Part shown: piece by piece, positions 8,641 to 17,449 of the stretch
Position numbering within the stretch: position 1 is the first letter of the stretch
Layout: each line of letters begins with the position of its first letter
Source of the DNA: CAVVUF01 sp963751425
Lineage (GTDB): Bacteria > Chloroflexota > Anaerolineae > Anaerolineales > UBA4823
Direction: 5' to 3'
Length of the DNA stretch: 64,000 nucleotides
Assembly (NCBI GenBank): GCA_963751425.1
Contig: CAVVUF010000001.1
Location: 1,612,001 to 1,676,000 of the forward strand
Notes under the pieces: generated by a model
The model's input: only the letters and a program-made list of their open reading frames with translations
The model's database searches: none
What the model was told of the DNA's origin: nothing
Made by a program: the position numbers and the translations under genes

Positions 8641-9870
8641 AAAGTTGAAGATAGCCAGGGAAAAGTTTTGTTAGACTGGTCTTCGAGCAGCGACCAGTCG
8701 TTGATCAGCCCGCAATTGGCATATCTTATCAATTCCGTATTAAGTGATGAAACTGCCCGCTGGTCCAGCCTGGGACATCCAAACGCATTAGAAGTCGGTC
8801 GCCCTGCCGGTGCAAAGATATCCAGGCTTCCTTCCAATACTGAAGAATGGACAATCGGTTATACGCCGCTGCGTGTCGTGGGAGTCTGGATTGGTTCAGA
8901 CAATAACGTAAAATTACCCGCCAACATCTCCGCCAACCTCTGGCATGCCATTCTGCAATATGCCTCCCGTGATCTCCCGGCTCAAAACTGGCCTATTCCC
9001 CAGGGGGATAAAGTCATCAAAGTATGCGACCCTTCTGGTTTGCTTCCCACTGAATATTGCCCATCAATTGTGACAGAAGTATTTCTAGAAGAGAATGTAC
9101 CGACTCAGCCAGACAACCTTTATCGGAGGTTCCAAGTAAACCGTGAGACAGGAAAACTTGCCACGGTTTTCACCCCCCCCGAATTAATTGAAGATCAAAC
9201 ATTTCTTTCCTTGCCAACCGAAGCAATAAGCTGGGCACAAGAAAATGGCTTACCTGTACCTCCAGACGCTTATGACACTATCTATCCTCCCGCTGAGCCA
9301 TTATCCACGGTTCAAATTCTCAATCCGGCGATCTTTTCACAAATTCACGGAAAAATTACTTTTACCGGAAGTGCTGCAGGTGATAAATTCCAATTTTATC
9401 GCTTACAAGTTGGCAAAGGGTTGAACCCCCAAGAGTGGATTCAAATCGGCCAGGATTCTAGGCAGCCGGTCGAAAATGGGACTTTGGGCACGTGGGATAC
9501 CCAAGGATTAAGCGGTATGTATGCAATCCAACTGTTGGTAGTTCGAGCTGACCAGCGTGTGGATCGCTTCATTACGCAAGTTACCGTTGACAACGAACCT
9601 CCCCAAGTTACCATCCTCAACCCAACTCTTGATCAAATTTTCTTGGCTTCGAAAACCCCTTCTCTGCTTTTCCAGGCAGATGCAAATGACAACCTGGAAA
9701 TCAAAAATGTGAATTTTTTCCTGGATGGAAAATCGATCGCCTCACTATCTCGACCCCCGTATGCACTGCCCTGGCAAACCCCTGCCGTCGGCAAGCACCT
9801 CCTGCACGTAGAAGCAGTTGACCTGGCTGGAAATATTGGATCGGCAGAGGTAAACTTTGAAGTTAAATGA
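8638..9870 (+). CDS. PBP-like protein, C-terminal fragment (transpeptidase end and Ig-like domains)
   Basis: This is the end of the gene at 7156. The transpeptidase part keeps the conserved WTIGYTP and VVGVWIGSDN segments. The K-T-G motif expected before them is replaced by GAKISRL, so the third active-site motif is lost too. Two Ig-like beta domains follow (ITFTGSAAGDKFQFYRLQVG; VTILNPTLDQIFL, with DLAGNIGSAEV), as in PBP1C-like proteins. It ends just before a strong hairpin shared with the convergent protease gene. Confidence 0.8.
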   Translation: MKVEDSQGKVLLDWSSSSDQSLISPQLAYLINSVLSDETARWSSLGHPNALEVGRPAGAKISRLPSNTEEWTIGYTPLRVVGVWIGSDNNVKLPANISANLWHAILQYASRDLPAQNWPIPQGDKVIKVCDPSGLLPTEYCPSIVTEVFLEENVPTQPDNLYRRFQVNRETGKLATVFTPPELIEDQTFLSLPTEAISWAQENGLPVPPDAYDTIYPPAEPLSTVQILNPAIFSQIHGKITFTGSAAGDKFQFYRLQVGKGLNPQEWIQIGQDSRQPVENGTLGTWDTQGLSGMYAIQLLVVRADQRVDRFITQVTVDNEPPQVTILNPTLDQIFLASKTPSLLFQADANDNLEIKNVNFFLDGKSIASLSRPPYALPWQTPAVGKHLLHVEAVDLAGNIGSAEVNFEVK

Positions 9871-9871
9871 A

Positions 9872-9905
9872 ATCGTGCGGGCAGCCATTCAACTGCCCGC
9901 ACGAT
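9872..9905. terminator. Bidirectional terminator between convergent genes
   Basis: A perfect 13-bp stem (ATCGTGCGGGCAG, 9872-9884, with its complement at 9893-9905) and an 8-base loop lie between the ends of the PBP-like gene (+) and the protease gene (-). A T-rich stretch follows on the minus side. Confidence 0.7.
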
Positions 9906-9922
9906 CAAAAGAGTTCAGAATT

Positions 9923-11602
9923 CTAGAACCTGCCTACCAAGAACGTATCCCAGATGTGCTGGACAATTGCATCGACATCTTGTCCATTTCCAGCCGGGAC
10001 CTGTGCAGCGATGATGATGATATAGGCGCCCTGGTTTTCTATAGAAACCGCCGAGAGCACGTAAGCATCATAGCCTCCCTGGCCTCCGCAGTTATAGAAG
10101 TAATCAAATTTACCCCGATAGACCCCATCATTATAATCATAACGCTGACCGGTAGAATACTGGCAGTTTCCCCGGTAATTAAAACCGTCGGGACCCGTGT
10201 AGAAATCCAGGAATTGGATATACCCTCCATATTTCGCAAATTCATTCGAGGCACCAAAGAAAGCCCCAGGGACCGTATAAGAATTGTTCCAATCTTGAAT
10301 ACTTGGCGCCGCAGTGATCGCTACACCAATGGCTGCATCATTGTAAGTCCAATTGCTGCCATCCACTTCTTGCCAGTCCGTGGGCACCTCCATGGTGATG
10401 GTACTGGTATCATCCGTAACCTGGTAATAACCCGAGTCGGTTGTCGTCCCGCCGGTATCTGAGCTGCCTGTACTTCCAGAATTGTTGAAATAACCAGTCG
10501 TTTCAAGCTCACGACCATTTAACTGGCCTTCCATGAGGGATAGATCATCCCAGCGAATGACCGAAACAGACATCGGTGCAGAAGCATCCCGGCTGCGCAG
10601 GATATCGCAGTAATCCTTCATTGTTCCGTCCGTCGCCAGCACCTCGCCTTCGAGCTGGTAGATAATGTCTCCAGCCTGGATCCGGGCTTCGTCAGCCGGT
10701 GATCCTGATTGGACCGAGCGCACCCAGATCCCATAGATCGGTGTATCGCCCACGCTGCCCGACACCGCCATGCCATTGACCCCTATCGAATCAACATCTT
10801 CTCCCTTGCGAAGCTGGTCGATCACGGGTAAAGCCTCTTCGCGGCTGATAGCAAAATTTTGGTCGTACTCAGCAATCCCCGCGTAATTTATCCCGACAAC
10901 CTTACCATCTTGTGAAAGGAGAGGGCCACCCGAATTTCCAGGATTTATGCGGGCAGAATGTTCGATTACATAATCTACAGAAGCCCAATCTGTTTCACCG
11001 CTGGCTTTCTCTTTGGAAACAATCCCATTTGTCAAGGTGTACTCTGGGTCGCCAAGCGGAAAACCTGCCGCAAAGACATCATTACCGACTTTGATATCGC
11101 CACCTTGCCAGTCCAGGTAGGGGAAACCATCCCCTTCAATGTCAATGACTGCCAGGTCGGAACATTCAGAGACACCAACTACCTTGGCATTATAAACTTT
11201 CGTCTGATCCCCACCTAACCAAACGCGTAAGAGGGCGGCTCCGGTGACCACGTGATTATTGGTTACAGCCAGTCCAGAAGGATCAATAATGAAACCAGTG
11301 CCTCTTTTACCTACATTGATATTCCATCCTTCTTGCGGATCAACAAAGGTACCTTCCGCTTCGATCTGAATAACCGCTTGCTGAGCATCTTCCAGGCTGG
11401 CCACTGCTCCGGAGCTCTGCTCAACCGCCTCCGCAGTTGCCGTTGGCTCTGCAGGAGGTTTCTCGACCGTAGGAGTTGTCTGCTCCACCTTAACCGGTTC
11501 TTCGGTGGGGGCAACCGTGGCTGAGCCGGCATTACACGCTAGACCAATTACCAAAACTAAAATACTCAAAACAAAAAAAGGTCTTAAGACATTAAATTTC
11601 AT
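9923..11602 (-). CDS. HtrA/DegP-like trypsin-fold serine protease, lipoprotein, with PDZ domain
   Basis: The product begins with a lipoprotein signal (VIGLACNAG) and a Pro/Thr/Glu-rich linker. The trypsin fold carries the triad: His in VTNNHVVTGA, Asp in CSDLAVIDIEG, Ser in NPGNSGGPLLS. A PDZ domain follows (SGSPADEARIQAGDIIYQLEG). The last ~180 residues form a further domain with several Trp and Tyr (TMEVPTDWQEVDGSNW), function unknown. It would degrade or sense misfolded proteins outside the membrane. A clear AAGGAG precedes the ATG. All key residues are present and the frame is intact. Confidence 0.93.
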   Translation of the reverse strand: MKFNVLRPFFVLSILVLVIGLACNAGSATVAPTEEPVKVEQTTPTVEKPPAEPTATAEAVEQSSGAVASLEDAQQAVIQIEAEGTFVDPQEGWNINVGKRGTGFIIDPSGLAVTNNHVVTGAALLRVWLGGDQTKVYNAKVVGVSECSDLAVIDIEGDGFPYLDWQGGDIKVGNDVFAAGFPLGDPEYTLTNGIVSKEKASGETDWASVDYVIEHSARINPGNSGGPLLSQDGKVVGINYAGIAEYDQNFAISREEALPVIDQLRKGEDVDSIGVNGMAVSGSVGDTPIYGIWVRSVQSGSPADEARIQAGDIIYQLEGEVLATDGTMKDYCDILRSRDASAPMSVSVIRWDDLSLMEGQLNGRELETTGYFNNSGSTGSSDTGGTTTDSGYYQVTDDTSTITMEVPTDWQEVDGSNWTYNDAAIGVAITAAPSIQDWNNSYTVPGAFFGASNEFAKYGGYIQFLDFYTGPDGFNYRGNCQYSTGQRYDYNDGVYRGKFDYFYNCGGQGGYDAYVLSAVSIENQGAYIIIIAAQVPAGNGQDVDAIVQHIWDTFLVGRF

Positions 11603-11726
11603 AGCTGCGTCTCCTTATTGTATGAATAAAAATAATAAATCAAAATGCGCGGCATAGTTTATCACAAGTTTTATCCAAATAAGCCACTTTATATGCACTT
11701 CACAAAACTGTGAGGAATACAGATTA

Positions 11727-12230
11727 TCAAATTGAGTTAAACACCCAGCGGTCCAAAATCGTCTGCGTGCTCGCAAAAGCCAGGGGGGGCATATCCTGCA
11801 GTTCAAAAAAACCGGCTTGTTCAGCATCGTCACCCGGCCTCAATACACCCGAAAGTATCTCTCCTCGATACACGATGAGGAGATTCGCCCCACGCGGATG
11901 TTCCAGCCCAGATAAGAGGTCCAGCAGCTCGATGGCCCTAACCTCCAGGCCAGTCTCTTCACGGCACTCCCTCGCTGCCGCTTCAACCGGATCTTCTCCA
12001 GCATCCACAAAACCGGCTGGTAAAGACCAAAGCCCGCGGTAGGGTTCATTGGACCGTTGGACTAATAGGATTTTTCCTTCATTAACCACCAATAACGCGA
12101 CAGCTACCTTTGGGTCAGCAAAAAAAATCCAGGCACATTGTGGGCAAATCGGCCGTTGGCGTCCAAATCGAACCGCCTGAATAACTGGCGTGCCACAACG
12201 AGGGCAGTATTTGATCTCTTCTGCAATCAT
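11727..12230 (-). CDS. Nudix hydrolase with N-terminal zinc ribbon
   Basis: The N-terminus is a zinc ribbon (CPRCG at residue 9 and CPQCA near 34), as in NADH-pyrophosphatase-like Nudix proteins. A complete Nudix box follows (GFVDAGEDPVEAAARECREE, ending TGLE). It hydrolyses a nucleoside diphosphate linked to another group; the substrate cannot be read from the sequence. Its start overlaps the stop of the anti-sigma gene by four bases, so it is translationally coupled to the sigma/anti-sigma operon. Confidence 0.92.
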   Translation of the reverse strand: MIAEEIKYCPRCGTPVIQAVRFGRQRPICPQCAWIFFADPKVAVALLVVNEGKILLVQRSNEPYRGLWSLPAGFVDAGEDPVEAAARECREETGLEVRAIELLDLLSGLEHPRGANLLIVYRGEILSGVLRPGDDAEQAGFFELQDMPPLAFASTQTILDRWVFNSI

Positions 12231-13255
12231 GCGATCGTTTTACGCCTTTGGGAAAAAAACACAACCGCCGTGATGAGAGCAGTAACGCCGAAAATTACTT
12301 CAAAAAGCCGCAGGATAAATTGTGAAGTTTGTCCCCCAAATGAGCTTTCCTCTGCTCTTACCCCCATATTTTGACCTTGATCTGCAGCTTCGCCTTGCGA
12401 AACGCCCGCCCCCTCAGACGAAGGTTCAGAAAGACCAACGGCTCCCACCATCTCCGTCGTAGGGGTGGCATTCCCAGAAAGAGCCGGAGTGGTCAGATCC
12501 GTTCCAGCCTGCTTAGCTTGTGCCTGCAGGGGAGCTTCATCCTCGGTTGGGGAAGCCATCGCCTCCAATTCATTCTCGAACCCGTCGCTTGCCAGTGTTC
12601 CCACAGGAGTACTGGTTTCCCCAGGGGCATTTGCTTCTGGCGCGGGAGCTTCTTTGGCATACATCCCTTCGAGTGTAGGAGCCGCGGTTACATTCGTTTC
12701 TTGACCAGCCCCCAATATCGCCGGTGGGAGGGTATTAGATGGTCCTGCGCCGGTCTCATCAGAAGGCGGTGCGATTGCTTTCATCGCCGGGGCTGCTTCA
12801 GCTTGTGTCTCAGCCGGAGTGGATGAGTTATCAATTTCAGATTGCGCCCTCTTCTCCTGGGCTGACTTAAGGGTTGGGGCGGCCGCCTCCAACATGGGCA
12901 TCGCTTGCAGTGCGACCGATTTCGTTGAAGAGGTAAAGAGCCCTGTCAGATCGCCTGCCAATACCAGAACGAATAAAATGCTTGCTAAAGCTGATACAAA
13001 ACCCATGACAGGGAATATGGGTTTCCTTCCCCTTACTTCAATCATTTGCGGGGAAAGGGCGAAATTATGAGGAGCGCGCCTTTTGGGCATGCTCCGTAAT
13101 AGCGTGCGTGTTTGCCGCATCTCGTTCAAAGCCTGGCTTAATGCCTGGTTCTCTTGTAAGCGTCTTTCCAGGCGCAGACGTTCGGCCGGTGATAGTTGAC
13201 CGTCCAGGAATAAAGATAATGACTTTAGGTCACGAGATGAAATCTGGAGCTTCAT
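12227..13255 (-). CDS. Membrane anti-sigma factor with long Ala/Pro/Thr-rich extracellular region
   Basis: About 80 residues of helical anti-sigma domain (SLFLDGQLSPAERLRLERRL) come first, then a membrane helix around residues 83-105, then about 200 residues of low-complexity Ala/Pro/Thr/Glu sequence, and a second membrane helix near the C-terminus ending in QRRKTIA. No zinc-binding H-x3-C-x2-C is seen. It overlaps the sigma gene by four bases and should hold that sigma factor at the membrane until a signal frees it. The low-complexity region looks like an exported wall-spanning sensor. Family assignment rests on layout and context. Confidence 0.75.
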   Translation of the reverse strand: MKLQISSRDLKSLSLFLDGQLSPAERLRLERRLQENQALSQALNEMRQTRTLLRSMPKRRAPHNFALSPQMIEVRGRKPIFPVMGFVSALASILFVLVLAGDLTGLFTSSTKSVALQAMPMLEAAAPTLKSAQEKRAQSEIDNSSTPAETQAEAAPAMKAIAPPSDETGAGPSNTLPPAILGAGQETNVTAAPTLEGMYAKEAPAPEANAPGETSTPVGTLASDGFENELEAMASPTEDEAPLQAQAKQAGTDLTTPALSGNATPTTEMVGAVGLSEPSSEGAGVSQGEAADQGQNMGVRAEESSFGGQTSQFILRLFEVIFGVTALITAVVFFSQRRKTIA

Positions 13256-13635
13256 TGTAGTTCCTCATTTTCCAGACGAAACTCCCTCGGCAAAAGTTCC
13301 CTAAAGCCTTTCAAACAATCGCGCAGCCGGCCTCGAGCACGTGCTAACCTGCTTTTGATAGTTCCGATTGGTTTTCCTGAGGCTTCAGCCGCTTCTGTAT
13401 AATCGAACCCTTGAAGATCAATCAGTACCACCACCTCACGGAACTCAAAAGGCAGCTCATCCAGGCAGTGCTGGATCGCTTTTTCCAGATCTCTTCGCTC
13501 CATGTGATATTCGGGCTGGTCACCCGGATCGACAATCCATTGAGGAGACTTCGATTTCCTCTCCTTCGTCATCCTCCGGTTCCAAAGGAGTTGATGGGCG
13601 GCGGCGCCGGCGCCGCAGTTCATCATAGCAAGCAT
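13252..13635 (-). CDS. ECF sigma factor, C-terminal fragment (region 4)
   Basis: The useful part begins at PQWIVDPGDQPEYH and holds sigma region 4 with its helix-turn-helix (GFDYTEAAEASGKPIGTIKS). Upstream residues are out of frame. The gene runs 13881 down to 13252 with two frameshifts: a 6-base C run (13671-13676) that should have seven, and a base near 13549-13553. The bridging frame reads GGSFRAWLLRIVTNACYDEL. Confidence 0.85.
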   Translation of the reverse strand: MLAMMNCGAGAAAHQLLWNRRMTKERKSKSPQWIVDPGDQPEYHMERRDLEKAIQHCLDELPFEFREVVVLIDLQGFDYTEAAEASGKPIGTIKSRLARARGRLRDCLKGFRELLPREFRLENEELQ

Positions 13636-13638
13636 TTG

Positions 13639-13881
13639 TCACGATCCGCAGCAGCCATGCCCGAAAGGATCCCCCCGATAACTCTTGATATTCCGGTAAG
13701 CAGAGATAAATGCATCTTGGGTAGCATCTTGAGCGGCAGCTACATCCCCCATGACTCGCACAGCCTGGTTGTATACCAAATCCTGATAAAGGACAACCAG
13801 GCGGTTAAAAGCATCCAGGTCACCTGCTTGGGCATACCCGATCAGCTTACTTTCGTCCTTTTGAGAAAATTCGTTTTCCAT
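13639..13881 (-). CDS. ECF sigma factor, N-terminal fragment (region 2)
   Basis: Region 2 of a sigma-70-type ECF factor: FNRLVVLYQDLVYNQAVRV, then AAQDATQDAFISAYRNIKSY. The last residues (DPFGHGCCGS) come from the frameshift at the C run 13671-13676. With the frame restored, the protein is about 210 residues, normal for ECF sigma factors. It heads the operon sigma, anti-sigma, Nudix, and is transcribed away from the metallopeptidase gene. Confidence 0.85.
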   Translation of the reverse strand: MENEFSQKDESKLIGYAQAGDLDAFNRLVVLYQDLVYNQAVRVMGDVAAAQDATQDAFISAYRNIKSYRGDPFGHGCCGS

Positions 13882-14007
13882 GTCAAACCATGAACAATAT
13901 TCCTATTGTAACTGAATTGCTGAAACCAATGTCTTAATTAAGCCTTAATCCCCCCTACATTGTCAGTGGTCAAAAAGACGATTACAATCCACATTGGAGG
14001 TAACAAA

Positions 14008-14361
14008 ATGTCTGAGTCAACCCGCCGGGTACTAATATCTTGCATTGTGATCGTAGTCGTTGTCTGCCTTTGTCTTAGCCTCATCAGTATTGTGGGTGGC
14101 TTAGGAATTCTATTCTATCGGAACAACCCCTTTTCTTTTAACTTACCCCGCCAAAACCCAACACCGCAAGAAAATGCTTCCCTCACCGAGGATGAAATTG
14201 AAAAACAAATGGCCGAAATTCAAACCCAAGTTTCTAAATTCAGAGGTTTGAACCCATCCACCTCAGTAGTCCGTTCGCTCCTCACCTCAGACCAGCTTCG
14301 TCAGCACGTCACGGATGATTTCTTAAAGACTATACGCCTGAAGACTCCAAAAATGATGTAA
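14008..14361 (+). CDS. Membrane-anchored zinc metallopeptidase, N-terminal fragment
   Basis: The start is chosen at ATG 14008 because GGAGG lies 8 bases upstream; the frame itself is open from TTG 13960. A membrane helix (residues ~9-35) is followed by a linker and a helix. The frame breaks near 14325-14330 (AAAGAC where AAAGGAC is expected; continuing frame DYTPEDSKNDVISLAAFGLL), and again near 14390 (AACC for AACCC). The intact gene runs 14008-15379. Confidence 0.75.
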   Translation: MSESTRRVLISCIVIVVVVCLCLSLISIVGGLGILFYRNNPFSFNLPRQNPTPQENASLTEDEIEKQMAEIQTQVSKFRGLNPSTSVVRSLLTSDQLRQHVTDDFLKTIRLKTPKMM

Positions 14362-14416
14362 TCTCCCTGGCAGCTTTTGGTCTGTTAAACCTGATTTTGA
14401 TTTACATAATTTCCTC

Positions 14417-15379
14417 TTGGAGCTCTATTCAGAGCAGATTGCTGGTTTTTATGATCAAAAAACAAAGGAAATGTATGTTGTTCAAGGAGAAAGCTTTCAG
14501 GGTTCAGAAAGATTAACCTACGCTCACGAGTTCACCCATGTGCTGCAAGACCAAACATATGACATTCAGAACGGTCTGAATTATAAAGATGACACCTGTA
14601 AACTTGAATCAGAACGCTGTGCCGCTATCCAGGCTCTCTTAGAAGGAGATGCATCCCTCAGTGAAATAACTTGGTTTCAAACCTATGCTACAGACCAGGA
14701 TAAAAAAGATATTCTGGCAAAATATAACGATTACAAAAGCCCCGTTTATGATAACGCACCTGACTTCTTGAAAGAGGATTTCCTCTTTCCTTACCAACAA
14801 GGTCAGGAGTTTGTGCAAACTCTTTATGATCAAGGCGGTTGGAACGCAATCGATCAGGCCTATAAAGAGCTGCCCACGTCTACGGAACAAATCTTGCACC
14901 CTGATAAGTACCCCAATGATCAGCCCGTATCCGTATCGTTTCCCGATTTAGCCGGCACCATGGGCTCTGGTTGGGAAGAAGTAGACAAGGGAGTTCTCGG
15001 TGAATGGTATACGTATTTGGTATTGGCACATGGGCAGGATCCTCAAAGCCGCCTGAACGATAATACTGCTAACGCTGCTTCTCAAGGTTGGGGTGGCGAT
15101 GCATATGCCGTTTACTATAATAAGGATACCAAACAAACAATGATGGGCTTAAAGACGGTTTGGGATTTACAAAATGATGCTGAAGAGTTTGTCCAGGCAT
15201 TTGAAACCTTTTCTACTGATCGATTTGGTAAGCCTTCAACACAAACAAATGGTTCTGTAACCTGGCAAACCGCTGATGACTTCACCGGACTTTATCACCA
15301 GGGAACGCAAACAGTTTGGATCTATGCACCTGATGACAATATGGCTCAATCGATCCTGCAGCAGATCCAAAATCCTTAA
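14417..15379 (+). CDS. Membrane-anchored zinc metallopeptidase, catalytic fragment
   Basis: The catalytic part shows EQIAGFYDQKTKEMYVV followed by AHEFTHVLQDQ, an H-E-x-x-H zinc site on a helix. A further Glu-containing helix (ALLEGDASLSE) could give the third ligand. The protein is predicted to sit on the outer face of the membrane. The substrate is unknown. I do not recognise a named family beyond a gluzincin-like peptidase. It ends four bases before the HAD gene. Confidence 0.8.
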   Translation: MELYSEQIAGFYDQKTKEMYVVQGESFQGSERLTYAHEFTHVLQDQTYDIQNGLNYKDDTCKLESERCAAIQALLEGDASLSEITWFQTYATDQDKKDILAKYNDYKSPVYDNAPDFLKEDFLFPYQQGQEFVQTLYDQGGWNAIDQAYKELPTSTEQILHPDKYPNDQPVSVSFPDLAGTMGSGWEEVDKGVLGEWYTYLVLAHGQDPQSRLNDNTANAASQGWGGDAYAVYYNKDTKQTMMGLKTVWDLQNDAEEFVQAFETFSTDRFGKPSTQTNGSVTWQTADDFTGLYHQGTQTVWIYAPDDNMAQSILQQIQNP

Positions 15380-15382
15380 TTT

Positions 15383-16084
15383 ATGCCTTTAGATATTACG
15401 CGCATTCGCGCCTTATGTTTTGATGTCGATGGCACCTTATCTGATACAGACGACCGATATGTACAAAAGCTGGCAGGTTGGCTTCGGCCCATCCGTTTTC
15501 TGCTCCCCAGACAGGACTGCCTCAGGTTTGCTCGAAAAATGGTAATGGTCACTGAAACCCCCGCCACCCTCTTTTTTGGTATTCCAGATCGTTTGGGGCT
15601 CGATAAAGGAATATCCAAAATCGGAGATTACCTGTACCGTCAGAGGCTTAATAAAAGAGAAGCACCGTTTACGCTTATACCTGGTGTTATTGAAATGTTG
15701 GAACAACTGCAAGCTTCTTACCCTTTGAGCATTGTTACTGCTCGAGGGCAGCGTTCTACGGATCTCTTTCTCAACCAATTCAACTTAAAAAAACGTTTTG
15801 CGTCAATAGTATCTGCACATACCTGTCGGCATACCAAACCCCACCCTGATCAAATCCTTTGGGCAGCCAACGAAATGGGTTTCCCCGTTGAAACATGCTT
15901 GATGATCGGTGACACAAGGGTTGATATCCTGGCTGGAAAAGCCGCTGGGGCTCAGGCGGTCGGTGTTTTATGTGGATTTGGAACGCGAGATGAGCTGCTC
16001 AAAGCTGGCGCAGACCTAATTCTAGAAAATACTGCAGATTTGACAAAAATTCTTGAAAATTCTAATAAAAAAGGTATTGTATAA
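15383..16084 (+). CDS. HAD-family phosphatase (phosphoglycolate phosphatase-like)
   Basis: All HAD motifs are present: DVDGTL near residue 14 (nucleophile and acid/base Asp), IVTAR for motif II, the Lys of HTKPHPD for motif III, and GDTRVD for motif IV. A helical cap of ~80 residues lies between motifs I and II, as in phosphoglycolate phosphatase and pyrophosphatase relatives. The substrate is not decidable. It starts three bases after the metallopeptidase stop and is likely co-transcribed. Confidence 0.88.
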   Translation: MPLDITRIRALCFDVDGTLSDTDDRYVQKLAGWLRPIRFLLPRQDCLRFARKMVMVTETPATLFFGIPDRLGLDKGISKIGDYLYRQRLNKREAPFTLIPGVIEMLEQLQASYPLSIVTARGQRSTDLFLNQFNLKKRFASIVSAHTCRHTKPHPDQILWAANEMGFPVETCLMIGDTRVDILAGKAAGAQAVGVLCGFGTRDELLKAGADLILENTADLTKILENSNKKGIV

Positions 16085-16105
16085 CTAGCAAAAATCGTAT
16101 ATAAT
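16077..16105 (+). promoter_or_regulatory. Promoter of the secreted repeat protein, leaderless geometry
   Basis: TTGTAT (16077-16082), a 17-base spacer and a perfect TATAAT (16100-16105). The predicted transcript start is at 16112, which is the A of the start codon. No Shine-Dalgarno is present, so the mRNA is probably leaderless. The -35 overlaps the end of the HAD gene. Confidence 0.6.
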
Positions 16106-16111
16106 CGGTTT

Positions 16112-17095
16112 ATGAATATGCGAAATCGGTCATTTTTCTTTATCATCATCCTGGTGCTGGTTGCGATATTCCCAAACCATATCGCCACAGCCCAAAGCAG
16201 CCCGGATAGCCTTTATTTTCCCGAGACCGGTTATACTGTCAAAGGAGAATTTCTGGAAAAGTTCCAAAGTGCTACCGATCCAATTCAAGTGTATGGCTAC
16301 CCGATTACCAATGCCTTTATAGCCCCCGATTACTCACCTTCCGCGGGCTTAACCATTCAATATTTTCAAAAAGCGCGCTTTGAATCTCATATGGAAAATC
16401 CACCCGGAGACCGTATCGTTGTTTCACCGCTTGGATCCTTTCTTCTCGATCTCGAACAAATTGACTCCAAACCAGTAACCACAGCCAGCCACCCTGCTTG
16501 CCGTTACTTTGCCGCAACTCAGCACCAAACTTGTTATGCTTTCTTGAAATTCTTCGATGCGAACGGGGGTGTCGATCAATTCGGCAATCCAATTTCCGAA
16601 ATAATCACCCTGAATGACCAGCTCGTACAATACTTCGAAAAAGCCCGCCTTGAATGGCATCCTGAGCGGCCTTCCGGAAAACGAGTTGCTCTTACGAACC
16701 TTGGGCAAATCTACTTCAATTTCTATGAAAAGGTTCTTCCTCCTAAAGAAACAGTCGTTCCACCGAACTCTCTAGTAAATGATACCCTGGAGCTGAAAGT
16801 TCGTTCTTTCGCTAAAAATGCGGTTGTACCAGCCGACGGGGCTCAAACCATCTTTGTCATTGTTACCGATCAGAAGAATTGCCCGGTCAACAGCGCACAG
16901 GTCACTTTGACCTTGACTCCAACAGGCGAACAACCCAGGTATTTGGCCATGCCAGTAACCAATTCCAGTGGCGTGACTAGTGTTGCTGTTCCTATCAAAG
17001 ATTTTCCGATTGGCATTGTTGAAGTGCAAGTTTCAGTAAATTTCAACAGTACCCTTCAAGAAATAACGGTTACTTCATTTCGGATCTGGTATTAA
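16112..17095 (+). CDS. Secreted protein with two related repeats and an Ig-like C-terminal domain
   Basis: A signal peptide (cleavage near residue 27, after ATAQS) is followed by two repeats of ~90 residues. They are recognised by IQYFQKARFESHMENPPGDR and VQYFEKARLEWHPERPSGKR, each preceded by a G-x-P-I motif and followed by a Leu-Gly pair. The C-terminal ~110 residues are an invasin-like beta domain (VPADGAQTIFVIVTDQKNCP). I know such repeats only from secreted proteins of uncertain role in this phylum. It may bind the cell wall or a polymer. A strong terminator follows. Confidence 0.75.
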   Translation: MNMRNRSFFFIIILVLVAIFPNHIATAQSSPDSLYFPETGYTVKGEFLEKFQSATDPIQVYGYPITNAFIAPDYSPSAGLTIQYFQKARFESHMENPPGDRIVVSPLGSFLLDLEQIDSKPVTTASHPACRYFAATQHQTCYAFLKFFDANGGVDQFGNPISEIITLNDQLVQYFEKARLEWHPERPSGKRVALTNLGQIYFNFYEKVLPPKETVVPPNSLVNDTLELKVRSFAKNAVVPADGAQTIFVIVTDQKNCPVNSAQVTLTLTPTGEQPRYLAMPVTNSSGVTSVAVPIKDFPIGIVEVQVSVNFNSTLQEITVTSFRIWY

Positions 17096-17124
17096 AACAA
17101 ACCAAACGATTGATTATTATATAG

Positions 17125-17166
17125 AAACTAGGGGCTGTCCAAAAAGAAACGGACAGCCCCTAGTTT
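17125..17166. terminator. Terminator, perfect 16-bp hairpin
   Basis: AAACTAGGGGCTGTCC (17125-17140) pairs perfectly with 17151-17166 around a 10-base A-rich loop and is followed by a T run. It can work on both strands. The GGGGCTGTCC arm resembles the left edge of the transposase element at 18796, so it may derive from an insertion-sequence end. Confidence 0.75.
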
Positions 17167-17339
17167 TTCATTTACCGATTTTTAATCGGTCTAAACTTAT
17201 ACCCGTATTCCAATTAACGAGATTGGAGTAAGAAGAGGGGCACCTAAAGGAGTAAACCAGTGTTATTTTTGCATCAGAACCACCCACTTGCGAAGGTTTG
17301 TTCTAAATATCACAATGTCGACTTTTTTTATAAATAATG

Positions 17340-17345
17340 TATAAT
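17340..17345 (+). promoter_or_regulatory. -10 box upstream of the SnoaL-like gene
   Basis: A perfect TATAAT in an AT-rich stretch, about 105 bases before the TTG start at 17450. The -35 is weak (GTCGAC, 17-base spacer). A 7-bp hairpin (GGGATCA at 17395-17401 with 17408-17414) lies in the leader before the GGAGG ribosome site. The rest of the 17167-17449 gap shows nothing I can name. Confidence 0.4.
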
Positions 17346-17449
17346 ATATCGAATTAGGATTTATCCCGTAATCCGTGGGGGAACGAAGTGAAAAGGGATC
17401 ATTGAATTGATCCCATATCCAGACAGGCATTTACAAACGGAGGAACAAG

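Noticed and set aside
12371..12826. Open frames opposite the Ala/Pro-rich anti-sigma gene
   Set aside because: Biased codon use of the low-complexity region creates long false frames on the other strand.
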